From contig JBEKVI010000005.1 in NCBI GenBank assembly GCA_049514215.1, positions 54,454 to 118,453 of the forward strand: a DNA stretch of 64,000 nt, written 5' to 3'. Below are positions 37,350 to 46,800 of this stretch, one piece after another (positions within the stretch are counted from its first letter, which is position 1; the number at the start of each line of letters is the position of its first letter). This DNA comes from BOG-994 sp049514215 (GTDB taxonomy: Bacteria; Pseudomonadota; Gammaproteobacteria; Burkholderiales; Burkholderiaceae_D). The notes beneath the pieces were generated by a model. It was not told where the DNA came from and did no database searches. It saw only the letters and a list, made by a program, of their open reading frames with translations. The position numbers and the translations under genes were made by a program.

Positions 37350-37811
37350 CTAGGAATCACTCAGTCGGGAGCGATCGATGCGCGTGGCGAGGATAACGGC
37401 CGAGAGCGTCTGCTTGACCCCTTCGAGGGCGCCAATGGCGTCGAGCATCGTATCTAAATGCTCCGTAGAACGGCAGCGGACCACAGCCACATAATCGAAC
37501 TGTCCGCTCACCGCGGTTAAGTGCTCGAGTTCCGGGAAGCGCGCCAGTGCCTTCAAAACGGCCGCGCCCGACTTGGGAAGAATCGAAATCCCCACATACG
37601 CGGCCACCCCTTGCGAGGACAGTGCCCGACTGATGCGTACCCCGTATCCCTGGATGATGCCGGAGCGCTCCAGGCGCGTGAGGCGCGCTAAGACCGTCGT
37701 GCGCGCAAGTCCGAGTTCGCGCGCGATGTTGGCCGTAGATTCGCGGGCATTGGTCTGCAGGAGCGCCAGCAGTTCGCGATCCGTGTCGTCGAGTTCGTAG
37801 GTGGCCTTCAT
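37350..37811 (-). CDS. Lrp/AsnC-family transcriptional regulator
   Basis: The product (153 aa) has an N-terminal helix-turn-helix, STANIARELGLARTTVLARL at about residues 20-39, and a C-terminal RAM ligand domain with YVGISILPKSGAAVLKAL and SGQFDYVAVVRCRS. It lies between two lysine-catabolic genes: it converges with the aldehyde dehydrogenase and diverges from the dehydrogenase gene. Control of both, with lysine or a pathway intermediate as the ligand, is a fair inference. Confidence 0.92.
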   Translation of the reverse strand: MKATYELDDTDRELLALLQTNARESTANIARELGLARTTVLARLTRLERSGIIQGYGVRISRALSSQGVAAYVGISILPKSGAAVLKALARFPELEHLTAVSGQFDYVAVVRCRSTEHLDTMLDAIGALEGVKQTLSAVILATRIDRSRLSDS

Positions 37812-37922
37812 ATCGTCGATATTCTACGTCATAACGTCAGAATGTTCCTACTTTACGACAAAATGCCGGCTTCATTTCGACCATGAACTTCTTTATCATG
37901 TCGCATCTTTAAGGAGATCGCC
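37812..37922. promoter_or_regulatory. divergent lrp-type / dehydrogenase control region
   Basis: This 111-bp gap is clearly more AT-rich than its surroundings. An imperfect dyad at 37821-37843 (ATTCT at one end, AGAAT at the other, ACGT in both halves) is a candidate Lrp-type operator. TAAGGAGAT ahead of the GTG at 37923 is a strong ribosome binding site. Confidence 0.4.
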
Positions 37923-39023
37923 GTGGGATCGCATCCAGTCGTGAAGAATGTCCTGGTGCTTGGCGCCGGCAAAGTGGGCGCCACCGTCGCCGACATGCTG
38001 GCCGAGTTCTATCGTCTGCCCGTCACCCTTGCCGACAAGAATCCCCCAAGCCGGCATGAGGACGCACTCGTCACCCGCATCCAGCTGGACGTTGAGAACG
38101 ATCAGGAGCTGATTCGTCTTCTTTCCTCCCACGCGGTCGTGATCAATGCACTGCCGTTCTTTCTTGCGGCGCGCATTGCCACGGCGGCTCAAGCCGCCTC
38201 GGTCCACTACTTCGACCTGACCGAGGATGTCGAAGCCACACGCAGCATCCGGCAGCTCGCCAAAAGCGCGCGCGCGATCCTGATGCCCCAGTGCGGTCTC
38301 GCCCCTGGGGTCATTGGCATGCTGGGCGCAGACCTCTCCCGTCAGTTCGAAAACCTCGTGGATCTACGCATGCGCGTGGGGGCACTGAGCCGCAACCCGA
38401 CCAACGACCTGCGCTACAACTTCACGTGGAGCATCGATGGCGTGATCAACGAGTACTGCAACCCGTGCGACGCTATCGTCAATGGCAAGATGGTCAGCGT
38501 ACAGCCACTCGAAGGTTACGAGACCTTCAATCTCGACGGTGACAATTTCGAGGCCTTCAATACCTCGGGCGGATTGGGCACGCTTTGCGAGACGCTCGAG
38601 GGCAAAGTCCAGAACATGGACTACAAGACGATCCGCTATCCCGGGCACCGCGAAGGCATGCGGTTCTTGTTGCACGACATGCGATTAATCACTCGCCGCG
38701 ATTTGCTGCGTGAAATCCTGGAGCATGCCGTTCCCCACACTCGCCAGGATGTGGTCATCCTGTTCGCCTCGGCTTCGGGACAACGGGCTGGTCGCTTCGA
38801 ACAGGAGACACGGTCGGCGCGGATCTACGGATCAACCCTGCGTGGCCTGGAGCGCACGGCAATCGAGCTGACCACGGCCGCCGGCGTTTGCGGTGTGTTC
38901 GAACTCTTGCTCGCGGGCAAGCTACCCGCCCAAGGGTTTGTCCGTCAGGAGGAAATCGTCCTATCGGATTTCCTCGCGACCAAGCCCGGTGCCTATTACG
39001 CCTCGCTCGGCAATCTCGTCTAG
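37923..39023 (+). CDS. saccharopine dehydrogenase / lysine 6-dehydrogenase family protein
   Basis: The product (366 aa) starts at GTG 37923 after TAAGGAGAT. The N-terminal Rossmann motif is VLVLGAGKVGATVADML, and the rest matches the saccharopine-dehydrogenase fold, with INALPFFLAARIA, YFDLTEDVE, MPQCGLAPGVIGML and SWSIDGVINEY-like TWSIDGVINEYCNP. Two roles fit: glutamate-forming saccharopine dehydrogenase, or lysine 6-dehydrogenase making piperideine-6-carboxylate directly from lysine. No lysine-ketoglutarate reductase domain is fused or nearby, so the second is attractive. Either way the product is the substrate of the adjacent ALDH7 enzyme. Confidence 0.85.
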   Translation: MGSHPVVKNVLVLGAGKVGATVADMLAEFYRLPVTLADKNPPSRHEDALVTRIQLDVENDQELIRLLSSHAVVINALPFFLAARIATAAQAASVHYFDLTEDVEATRSIRQLAKSARAILMPQCGLAPGVIGMLGADLSRQFENLVDLRMRVGALSRNPTNDLRYNFTWSIDGVINEYCNPCDAIVNGKMVSVQPLEGYETFNLDGDNFEAFNTSGGLGTLCETLEGKVQNMDYKTIRYPGHREGMRFLLHDMRLITRRDLLREILEHAVPHTRQDVVILFASASGQRAGRFEQETRSARIYGSTLRGLERTAIELTTAAGVCGVFELLLAGKLPAQGFVRQEEIVLSDFLATKPGAYYASLGNLV

Positions 39024-39178
39024 CTCAGACTTCAGCCCGGTGCCGCCCCGACGCGGTTGGCACGGCGGCCTGCGTCATCGCCCGGGTATTTTTTCGACAA
39101 TCGGTGAACCACCGATGGGCTAGACTCGCGCAGAATCGCAAGAACCGCTACCGACTCGCTGTGTCAAGAGGACAGACC

Positions 39179-40549
39179 ATGCGCTCGATCCGAGGATGGA
39201 TAGAACTGGCTGCGCTACTGTTGATGGTATCGGGATGCGCCGTTCGCAACGAGCCCAGTGCGGAATTCTTGACCCGGTACCCTCCCATCGTCTTTGTGCA
39301 TGGCAATGGCGATAACGAAGGCGTCTGGCAAACCCTCGCATGGCGCTATGAGTCCAACGGTTGGCCGGCCGATCGGCTGTTTGCAATCAATCTGCCCTAT
39401 CCGCTCGCGCGCGACGACAATGCCGTGCCTCAATCCGAGCGCTCGAGCGCGGAGGAATTCACCGCGGCGCTGAAAGAAAAGGTCGAACAGGTGCGGGCGA
39501 GCACGGGGGTGAGTCTTGTAGTGCTCATCGGAAATTCGCGCGGCGGCTATCCCATTCGGCGCTATGTTCGAGACACGAACGGAGCCACGGTTTTGGCTGC
39601 CATCCTGTGCGGCACGCCCAATCATGGCGTATGGGCTGGTGACTACAAACCCGGAAACGAAGCCAACGGCAAAGGCCCCTGGCTCACCGACTTGAATCAG
39701 CCCCAGGGCCCCCTCGGACTCGAAGTCACACCGGGGGTCCGATTTTTGACGCTGCGCTCCGATGGGTACGACAAATATGCGCAGCCGACGGGCATCTGGC
39801 TGGGCCAGCCCGAGTTGGCCACGCACGTGACGGCCGATGGGCCGGCACTTCGCGGCGCGATCAACGAGGTTTTGCCGAAGGCAGACCACCGGGAGACCGC
39901 GTTTAGCGAAGCATCGTTCGAGGCGCAGTTTCGATTCCTGACCGGAGCGTTGCCGCAGAAGCACGAGATCGTTGCCCAAGACCATGTCACCCTGGCCGGC
40001 CGTGTCAGCCGCTTGACTGAAAAGCAGGTGACCAATCTGCCCTTGGCGGGAGCACAACTTAAGATCTTCCCCGTGGATGCGCAAAGCGGAGAACGCAGCT
40101 CGGAGGCGATCTGGGACCATAGTGTGGGAGCCGACGGCCGCTTCGGACCCGTCGAGGCGCTGCCGAACGTCTACTACGAATTCGTCATCGAGGCACCCGG
40201 CTATGCGATCACGCATGTCTATCGCAGCCCCTTTCTGCGCTCATCGGACTGGATTGACTTAAGGCCCGTGCAGCTGGAAGCCCGCGATCTGGATGCGCAA
40301 AGCATCGTGATGATGGTGCGCCCGCGCGGCTACTTCGGAGCACAGAGGGACACGATGAGCCTCGACGGCCAGCCGCTTGCAGGCATCAACGGTCCGGTAC
40401 CGGGTGTGTCCTCTTCTAAGATCGCGGTGACTAGCCCTTCACCGACGGCCCCACGCACGGTCATTGCACAATTTAACCAAGAGCGCATCGCCGTGCTTGC
40501 CTGGCCCACCGCTCAGGGCCATTTCGTGATCGCCGAACTAAGCGATTAA
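39179..40549 (+). CDS. lipoprotein alpha/beta-hydrolase
   Basis: The product (456 aa from ATG 39179) begins with a lipoprotein signal ending in a VSGC lipobox at about residues 17-20. The hydrolase part has PPIVFVHGNGDNEGVWQ (oxyanion HG) and a nucleophile elbow VLIGNSRGGYP (GxSxG), with CGTPNHGVW following. A second C-terminal region of about 200 residues has two beta-rich parts that look like carbohydrate-binding or carboxypeptidase-regulatory-like domains. It may be an esterase, lipase or PHB-depolymerase relative anchored in the envelope; the substrate is unknown. The longer open frame upstream is not used. Confidence 0.75.
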   Translation: MRSIRGWIELAALLLMVSGCAVRNEPSAEFLTRYPPIVFVHGNGDNEGVWQTLAWRYESNGWPADRLFAINLPYPLARDDNAVPQSERSSAEEFTAALKEKVEQVRASTGVSLVVLIGNSRGGYPIRRYVRDTNGATVLAAILCGTPNHGVWAGDYKPGNEANGKGPWLTDLNQPQGPLGLEVTPGVRFLTLRSDGYDKYAQPTGIWLGQPELATHVTADGPALRGAINEVLPKADHRETAFSEASFEAQFRFLTGALPQKHEIVAQDHVTLAGRVSRLTEKQVTNLPLAGAQLKIFPVDAQSGERSSEAIWDHSVGADGRFGPVEALPNVYYEFVIEAPGYAITHVYRSPFLRSSDWIDLRPVQLEARDLDAQSIVMMVRPRGYFGAQRDTMSLDGQPLAGINGPVPGVSSSKIAVTSPSPTAPRTVIAQFNQERIAVLAWPTAQGHFVIAELSD

Positions 40550-40588
40550 AGCCCCGTTGGAACCCAGCTCGCAGGACGCGCCTAGAAC

Positions 40589-41893
40589 CTAGCTCATCGA
40601 AATCGCGTTGGCCCAGGCGAATGCTTCGACTTCGAGAAGGAAGAGCCCTTCCACCCCTTGCACCGGCACTTCGCGCAGCAAGGGTCGCAATGCGCCCTCG
40701 TCCTGACCATCAACGAGTTGTGCGATCTTCAGAAGCGTCCCGAGGCGACCCGAGCCTTTCAGGAGCGCATCTTTGACCTCGGGGGAGAGCGACAACTCCG
40801 CCACCACCGCCTGCAGGGGCATGTTCAGTAGCACATCAACCAGTGAGAGCATTCCGGTCATAAACGCCGATTCCACCATGAGATCCGACGCGTCCTCATA
40901 GCGTCGCATCAGCAGCTCCATCAGCTTGGCGCGCGCAGCGGCCATCTGCAAGAGCGGATTGGTCGCGCAATCTTCGTCGCCGCGACCGGTGTAGATCATC
41001 AGTTGCAGCCAGTTGCGCAGCTGGCGCTGTCCCAAAATCGTGACGGCGTGCCGAACAGAATTGATCTGCACCCGATTGCCCATTGCGGCGGAATTCACGA
41101 GGCGCAGCAGGTTCAGGCTTAAGACGGGATGCCGCTTGAGCTCAGCTTCGATCGTGGTAATGCTTGCGTCCGTCAAAATGAGATTCAAGAGCTTGAGGAC
41201 TTGCACCTTCTCCGGATGTCCCGAGACCTTCGAGACGAGCATTTCGGGACGGGCGAAGTGATAGCCCTGAAAAAGTTTGAAGCCGAGGTCGCGCGCCAAT
41301 GTGAAATCTTGCGGCGTTTCCACCTTCTCGGCCAGCAGCGTCAAAGAGGTCTTCCTAAGTCCGAGCATTGTCTGAGCCAGCGTCTGGCGGGGATGCGCTG
41401 CGATATTGACTTTGAGGATATCAATGCAAGGTGTGAAGGCCGCAAGGCGCTCCGCGACGCCGGCGTAATCGCCCAAGGCGACCCGAAAGCCCTTTTTCCT
41501 GAGTAGCCCAAGCCTCTCGGCCAGGGCCGCGCTGAAGGCGACGCTTTCGACCAGTTCGAGGACGATCTGACCCGGCAAGAGCAGATCGACGAGTTCAGAC
41601 ATCAAGAAAGCCTCATCGACATTCAAATAGCCATCGACCGTTCCGAGAACCGCCTCCATTCCGAATCCGGAGAACGCATTCATGAGAACCGTGCTGGTCG
41701 CGTGCATGTCGCTACTGATTTCGGCATGATTGGCCCGGCCGCCGCGAAAAAGCAGTTCATATCCCGTGAGCCTTTTTTGCGCGTCGAGAATGGGTTGTCG
41801 CGCGAGGAACACTTCCTCGAGTGGAACTTCGGTATCGACGGGGTCGCAGTCCAAAAGGGGACCCATTGCAGAGACGGAGACGGGTGTGCGCAT
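40589..41893 (-). CDS. EAL-like plus HDOD domain signalling protein
   Basis: The product (434 aa) has an EAL-fold domain (about 25-230) joined to an HDOD domain (about 235-430), the YuxH-type layout. In the EAL part, LTGYELLFRG retains the first Glu and LLAEKVET and FQGYHFARP are kept, but the DDFG motif is replaced by LGDYAG. Cyclic-di-GMP hydrolysis is therefore doubtful. HDOD features are LSLNLLRLVNSAA and ILGQRQLRNWLQLMIY. Such proteins usually act as binding or regulatory modules. Confidence 0.85.
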   Translation of the reverse strand: MRTPVSVSAMGPLLDCDPVDTEVPLEEVFLARQPILDAQKRLTGYELLFRGGRANHAEISSDMHATSTVLMNAFSGFGMEAVLGTVDGYLNVDEAFLMSELVDLLLPGQIVLELVESVAFSAALAERLGLLRKKGFRVALGDYAGVAERLAAFTPCIDILKVNIAAHPRQTLAQTMLGLRKTSLTLLAEKVETPQDFTLARDLGFKLFQGYHFARPEMLVSKVSGHPEKVQVLKLLNLILTDASITTIEAELKRHPVLSLNLLRLVNSAAMGNRVQINSVRHAVTILGQRQLRNWLQLMIYTGRGDEDCATNPLLQMAAARAKLMELLMRRYEDASDLMVESAFMTGMLSLVDVLLNMPLQAVVAELSLSPEVKDALLKGSGRLGTLLKIAQLVDGQDEGALRPLLREVPVQGVEGLFLLEVEAFAWANAISMS

Positions 41894-42181
41894 AAATAGT
41901 GTCCGGTTGTCGCCTTGGCCAGGGCGTCCGCCGCAACTGCGCCGGGGCCTTGGGACGAGAGTTTGCCTAATTACCCCGGGATTACGGCAGAAATACCCAA
42001 TCCTTTAGCCTTTTTGCGGTATCGCATGATGGCCGGACCCGGGCGAGCAAGACGTCCCGGGGTGCGTGCTAGCCCGCGAACTTGGTCGGTTACGGCGTGC
42101 GCGAGTTCGAGTATCCTAGCGGCAGATCCCTTAGGGGATGCCCGTTTTCGCCGAACTCCGGCAACCCCGACTTTCCTTCCC

Positions 42182-42625
42182 ATGACCAATATCTTCTGCC
42201 CGATTGCCCCGAGCACGCCCCGTGAATTGATCGCCGTGCGATCGTGGGGAGAACTCGATGGCTTCGTTAACTGGCTGGGCTCGGCCGATGAATCGGGTAA
42301 GCGCGAGGCGGCCTTTGCGGATCTGCGCAAAACCGATGTCAAGCTGAGTGGGACCGATCCTGCAACCAATCTGGCCTTCATCGAAAAGTCGTGCGGCGGA
42401 TTCGTTCGCGCCGTATTTCGCGATCAGCCCTGGGGCGCGTCCTGGACCGAGGCCAAAGGCGAAATGCAACCCGGAAGGGTGGTCTTACACCGCCTCTACA
42501 GGATTACCGGTTGGGAGGTCTTCGAAAAACTTCTGCGGCGCGCAGCCGTGCCTACCACGGTGCTCTTGGAATTGCGTGAATCCTTCGTTCGCGACGACGC
42601 GCTCAGCGTGGCGCCAAACTCTTAG
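42182..42625 (+). CDS. hypothetical protein
   Basis: This is a 147-aa soluble protein with no signal or membrane segment. I place the start at ATG 42182 (MTNIFCPIAPSTPRELIAVR), because the open frame upstream of it has low-complexity, unlikely composition. The C-terminal half, with HRLYRITGWEVFEKLLRRA, reads as a normal folded protein. I do not recognise the family. The 288-bp stretch before it shows nothing else. Confidence 0.55.
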   Translation: MTNIFCPIAPSTPRELIAVRSWGELDGFVNWLGSADESGKREAAFADLRKTDVKLSGTDPATNLAFIEKSCGGFVRAVFRDQPWGASWTEAKGEMQPGRVVLHRLYRITGWEVFEKLLRRAAVPTTVLLELRESFVRDDALSVAPNS

Positions 42626-42683
42626 GGTTCGGCGCAAGGTTTACAGCGCCCCTGGGGCCAGCGCCTCCCCCAAGGAGGCTTGA

Positions 42684-43673
42684 TCAGCGCGAGGCGTCTC
42701 CCCACCGGTAGGTGTGCGTGAGCTCATCGAAACGTTTTTTCAGATCTGCATCGAGCGTGACATCGGCCGAGCTTAGCGTATCGTTGAGCTGACTTGCGCG
42801 ACTGGCCCCGATGATTGCCGAAGTCACTGCCGGATGGGCCAGGACCCAGGCGATGGCCGCTTGGGGCAGCGCTATCCCGCCGGCGCTGGCGATGCCGCGC
42901 AATTCCTCGACGGTTGCAAACTCGCGCTCGTGCCAGTAGCGATCCTGATAGGTTTTCGCGGCCGTGCCCAACTGAAAGCGGCCCTCAGGCGGCCCCGCCT
43001 GGAGTCGGTGCTTTCCCGTCAGGAGCCCACCGGCTAGCGGATTGTAGGGAATCACTCCGACACCTTCCTCGAGCGCCAAGGGCAAAAGTTCACGCTCGAT
43101 TTGCCTGAACAAGAGGTTGTAGCGCGGTTGCACGGAGATGAATCGGGCAAGACCCTTGAGCGCGGAACGTCCGAGGGCGCGCGCCAACCGATAGGCGAGA
43201 AAGTTGGACACACCGATGTAGCGCGCTTTACCCGATCGCACGATCGCATCCATCGCCTCCACGGTCTCATCGAGCGGAGTATGAGGATCATCGGAGTGCA
43301 ACTGATAGAGGTCCACGTAGTCCGTACCCAGCCTGCGAAGCGATGCATCGATCGCATCGATCAGATGTTTGCGAGAGGATCCCTGGTCCCACGAGTTGGG
43401 TCCCATCTTCCCCCAGGCTTTGGTCGCCAGAATGAAATTCTGACGCTTGCCCGAAAGCCACGCGCCCACGATTTCCTCGGTGCGGCCGGCCGTGGTCAGG
43501 TCTCCTCCGAGCGGATAGACGTCGGCCGTGTCGATGAAGTTCACCCCAGCCTCAGCGGCTTTCTCCAGAATCTGAAAGGCCTCATTTTTCTCGGTCTGAA
43601 GACCGAAGGTCATGGTTCCGAGGCAAATGCGCGAGACCTGCAAACCCGTTTGGCCCAGATGTCGATACTGCAT
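42684..43673 (-). CDS. aldo/keto reductase
   Basis: The product (329 aa) is an NADPH-dependent TIM-barrel oxidoreductase. The catalytic tetrad is visible: D and Y in FIDTADVYPLGG, K in ILATKAWG and H in LYQLHSDDP. Cofactor-site features are YIGVSNF and AIIGASRASQLNDTL. It resembles the general-stress/YajO-like subfamily. The start is ATG 43673 (MQYRHLGQTGLQVSRICLG). It stands alone between genes of unrelated function. Confidence 0.92.
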   Translation of the reverse strand: MQYRHLGQTGLQVSRICLGTMTFGLQTEKNEAFQILEKAAEAGVNFIDTADVYPLGGDLTTAGRTEEIVGAWLSGKRQNFILATKAWGKMGPNSWDQGSSRKHLIDAIDASLRRLGTDYVDLYQLHSDDPHTPLDETVEAMDAIVRSGKARYIGVSNFLAYRLARALGRSALKGLARFISVQPRYNLLFRQIERELLPLALEEGVGVIPYNPLAGGLLTGKHRLQAGPPEGRFQLGTAAKTYQDRYWHEREFATVEELRGIASAGGIALPQAAIAWVLAHPAVTSAIIGASRASQLNDTLSSADVTLDADLKKRFDELTHTYRWGDASR

Positions 43674-43838
43674 GGACAGACTCCTGCTTGCTGAAAATGG
43701 GGGATGGCGGCAACGCTGAATTGGTGACGACCGCTTAGCACCTGTCGGCGTTGCTCGAGCGCTCATCATAGCCCCGGTCGCGACAGGCTGCAGCAATGGG
43801 CGACCCCTTGTGCAGCCCGGGAACTTCTGGCGAAACCC

Positions 43839-46800
43839 TTAGGGCGCGCGCGGCTTTTCGCCGAAGAGCGCCCCGGAGAGCGGCGGCCCGCGCAGGATGC
43901 GTGCTTCGAACTCTGCGGCGGGTAGCGGCTCGCTAAGCAGGTTGCCCTGCACCTCGTCGCAGCGCAGAAGGCTCAACAGGCGAGATTGATCCTCGGTCTC
44001 GACGCCTTCGGCTACGACGTTTAAGTGCATCGAGCGCGCCAATTCGATGATCGTCGAGACCAGGGCAAGCCCCTTGGGCGCCGCGGTCATCTCGGCGATG
44101 AATGATTGGTCGATCTTAAGCGTATCAACGGGCAGTTTGGACAGATAGTTCAATGAGGAAAACCCCGTGCCGAAATCATCGATGGCGAGCCTTACACCGA
44201 GCGCACGGATGGCCTCGAGACTGGCGACCTTGTCCTGGACGTCTTCCATCACCATCGACTCGGTTAATTCCAACTCGAGCCCCGGGGCCGCTCTTGGATC
44301 GATGTTCGTCGCCTGTTCGATCTCGGATACGAATGCGCGCTGCCGCAGTTGCAAGGGAGAAACATTGACTGCAATTCTCACCGGATCCAATCCCAGGTCG
44401 CGCCAGCGCAAGAAGTCGGAGATAGCCTGGCGCAGGGCCCAGCGACCCGCGTCGTGAATGAGTCCGGTCTCCTCGAGCAGCGGAATGAAGTGCGTCGGAC
44501 GCACCAAACCGGATTTCGGATCATTCCAGCGCATGAGGGCTTCGGCCCCGGTCAGTCGACGCGTCGCTAGATTGAACTTGGGCTGGTAGAACAGGACGAA
44601 TTCCTGACGTTCTATGGCGGTGCGAAGCCGACTCTCGCGATCGAGCGTCTCCGCCACTCGGGAATTCATCCCTGGCGCGTAAAAGAGGATCCATTCTCCC
44701 GAGGCTTTGGCGCGCTTGACGGCGAGTTCCGCGTTGCGCAGCAAGGTCTCTGCGTCCTCGCCGTCGGAGGGATGAACCGCGATGCCGACTTTCGCTGCGA
44801 TGCGCACATCCGAATCGGCCAGTTCGAAGGAAGCGCCGAAACAGGTGCGCAGGAGCTCCTCGAGGGTGAGCGCGACGCTACTGACATCGCGCGGATTCAA
44901 CAGAGTGACGCCAAAGCAATTCACCCCAACCCGCGCGATGGAGCCAAAGCCAACGTGCATGCCCTGTATTTTCTGGGCGACGAGCTTCAGTAGCTCATCG
45001 CCTTTCTTGCGACCCAGTGTGTCATTCACGATCCGGAAGCGATCGATATCCACCAAGGCAAGCGCCATGGTGTGATGGGGACTCTCGTGGGTGCGCAACT
45101 GCTGGCTGACCTGCTCGAGAAAGAGTGTGCGGTTGGGCAGCCCTGTGACCTCGTCGTAGTAGGCGAGATAGTTCAGAAGCTCGGCTTTCTCGATGTGATC
45201 CAAAGCGAACCCGATATCGCCGGCGAGCTCGGTCAAGAGCTTCATTTCCTCGGCATCAAAAAAACCGGGCTCGTCGGCGTACAAAGCAAATACTCCGACC
45301 ACCACGTCGGACACCACGAGCGGCAGCACCGCCATCGAACGGATGCCCCTTTCCAAGCGCTCTTTGACAAAGAGCACGTTGGGGTCGCCCCGGATGTCGT
45401 TGGATGTGATCGGGCGATTCTCGCGAATCACCCGGGCAGCCATGGTATTGCTGCGAGGCCCGTCGGATTTCATGGTGAACTGGCGCCGAATAAGCGAGAG
45501 GAATTCATCATCGAGACCGGCCGATGCGACCGGCTCGATTCTCATCGCGTCCGCGGCAACGATGCCAATCCAGGCCATCTTGAACTGGCCGTGCTTTAGG
45601 GCAATATGACAGGCTTCCTCGAACAGCTCGTCGCGGTCCCGGGCGCGCACGATCAAGGTATTGATCCCGCTTAAGACCGCATAGACCCGATTCAGGCGTT
45701 TGATGCGATGCTCGGCTTCGCGCCGATCCGTAATATCTTCGCCAATCGAAGCCGTCCCGGTGATTTCTCCCGACGCTCCCCGCAGCACGGTGCTGTTCCA
45801 TCGGACGAGGCGACGCTCACCGGTGCGCGTGAGAATCTCGCTTTCATGATGGGGACTGATCGAAGCATGGGGCCCGAAGGTGGTGGCCGGGCGCTGGTCC
45901 ACATTGTCGCGAGCCGCGTCCGAGGTCGAAGGGTTCGGGGCGACGAATTCGTTCCAATCCCGGCCTTGGACCTCGTCGCTTTGCCAGTCGGTCAGGCGCA
46001 AGAGATACTCGTTGCAATAGGTAATTCGTCCCTCGCGATCCAGCATGAGGGACAGTAGTTCCACATTCTCGAGCATTTCGCTAAAGCGCCGATCACTTTC
46101 TCGCAGCGCATCTTCGGCCAGCTTGCGATCCGTAATGTCCTGCAGCGTGTTGAACCAGCGCAGGCCCCGCGATTTACGGGTCAGCTCACGAATCGGCTCC
46201 ATGACCTGCCGTATATGGATGTACGTTCCATCCATCCGACGCATGCGGTATTCAAGCTCGGTGCGGGCCTCTGAGATGCTCGCCTCAATCGCCTTCTTGC
46301 GCAGGATGGTGCGGTCTTCTGGGTGGACGAGAGCCAGCCATTCGCGGGTATTGGCGACCATGCGGGACGGCTGTAGCCCAATCATTTGGGGCAGCGTTTC
46401 CGGCCAGCTCTCGAACGACCCATCGGACGTGGAAATCACGTGGGTTAGCTTGGCCACGACCTGGGCGCGGTGCAGCGCGGCCTCGCTCGCGCTGAGCTTT
46501 TCCAGTGTTTTCTCGCGCTCGTCCACTTCTTGCCGCAATTGTTCCGCCTGCTCCCGAACTTCGCGGTAGAGACTGCCATTTTCGTATATCCGACCGGTCT
46601 GCGCCGCGAGAATCGACAGCGCGCGCTCGTCCTCGCTGCTAAATTCTTCGGCACCGAGCTTGTTGACCAGGCACACCCAACCGTAGACCTTCGACAAAGA
46701 GGCCACGGGGACGGCCAGGGCTGTGTGCAACGGCGGGCAAGCTTCGGGCAGACCGATCATGCCGAGATCCGCATTCGGCTGGACGATGCGTCGCGCCTGG

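Noticed and set aside
45000..45025. Taking GDELL in the REC-EAL protein (residues about 841-845) as the GGDEF motif
   Set aside because: That segment is the upstream substrate-site region of GGDEF domains. The true signature position follows later and reads GVNCF.
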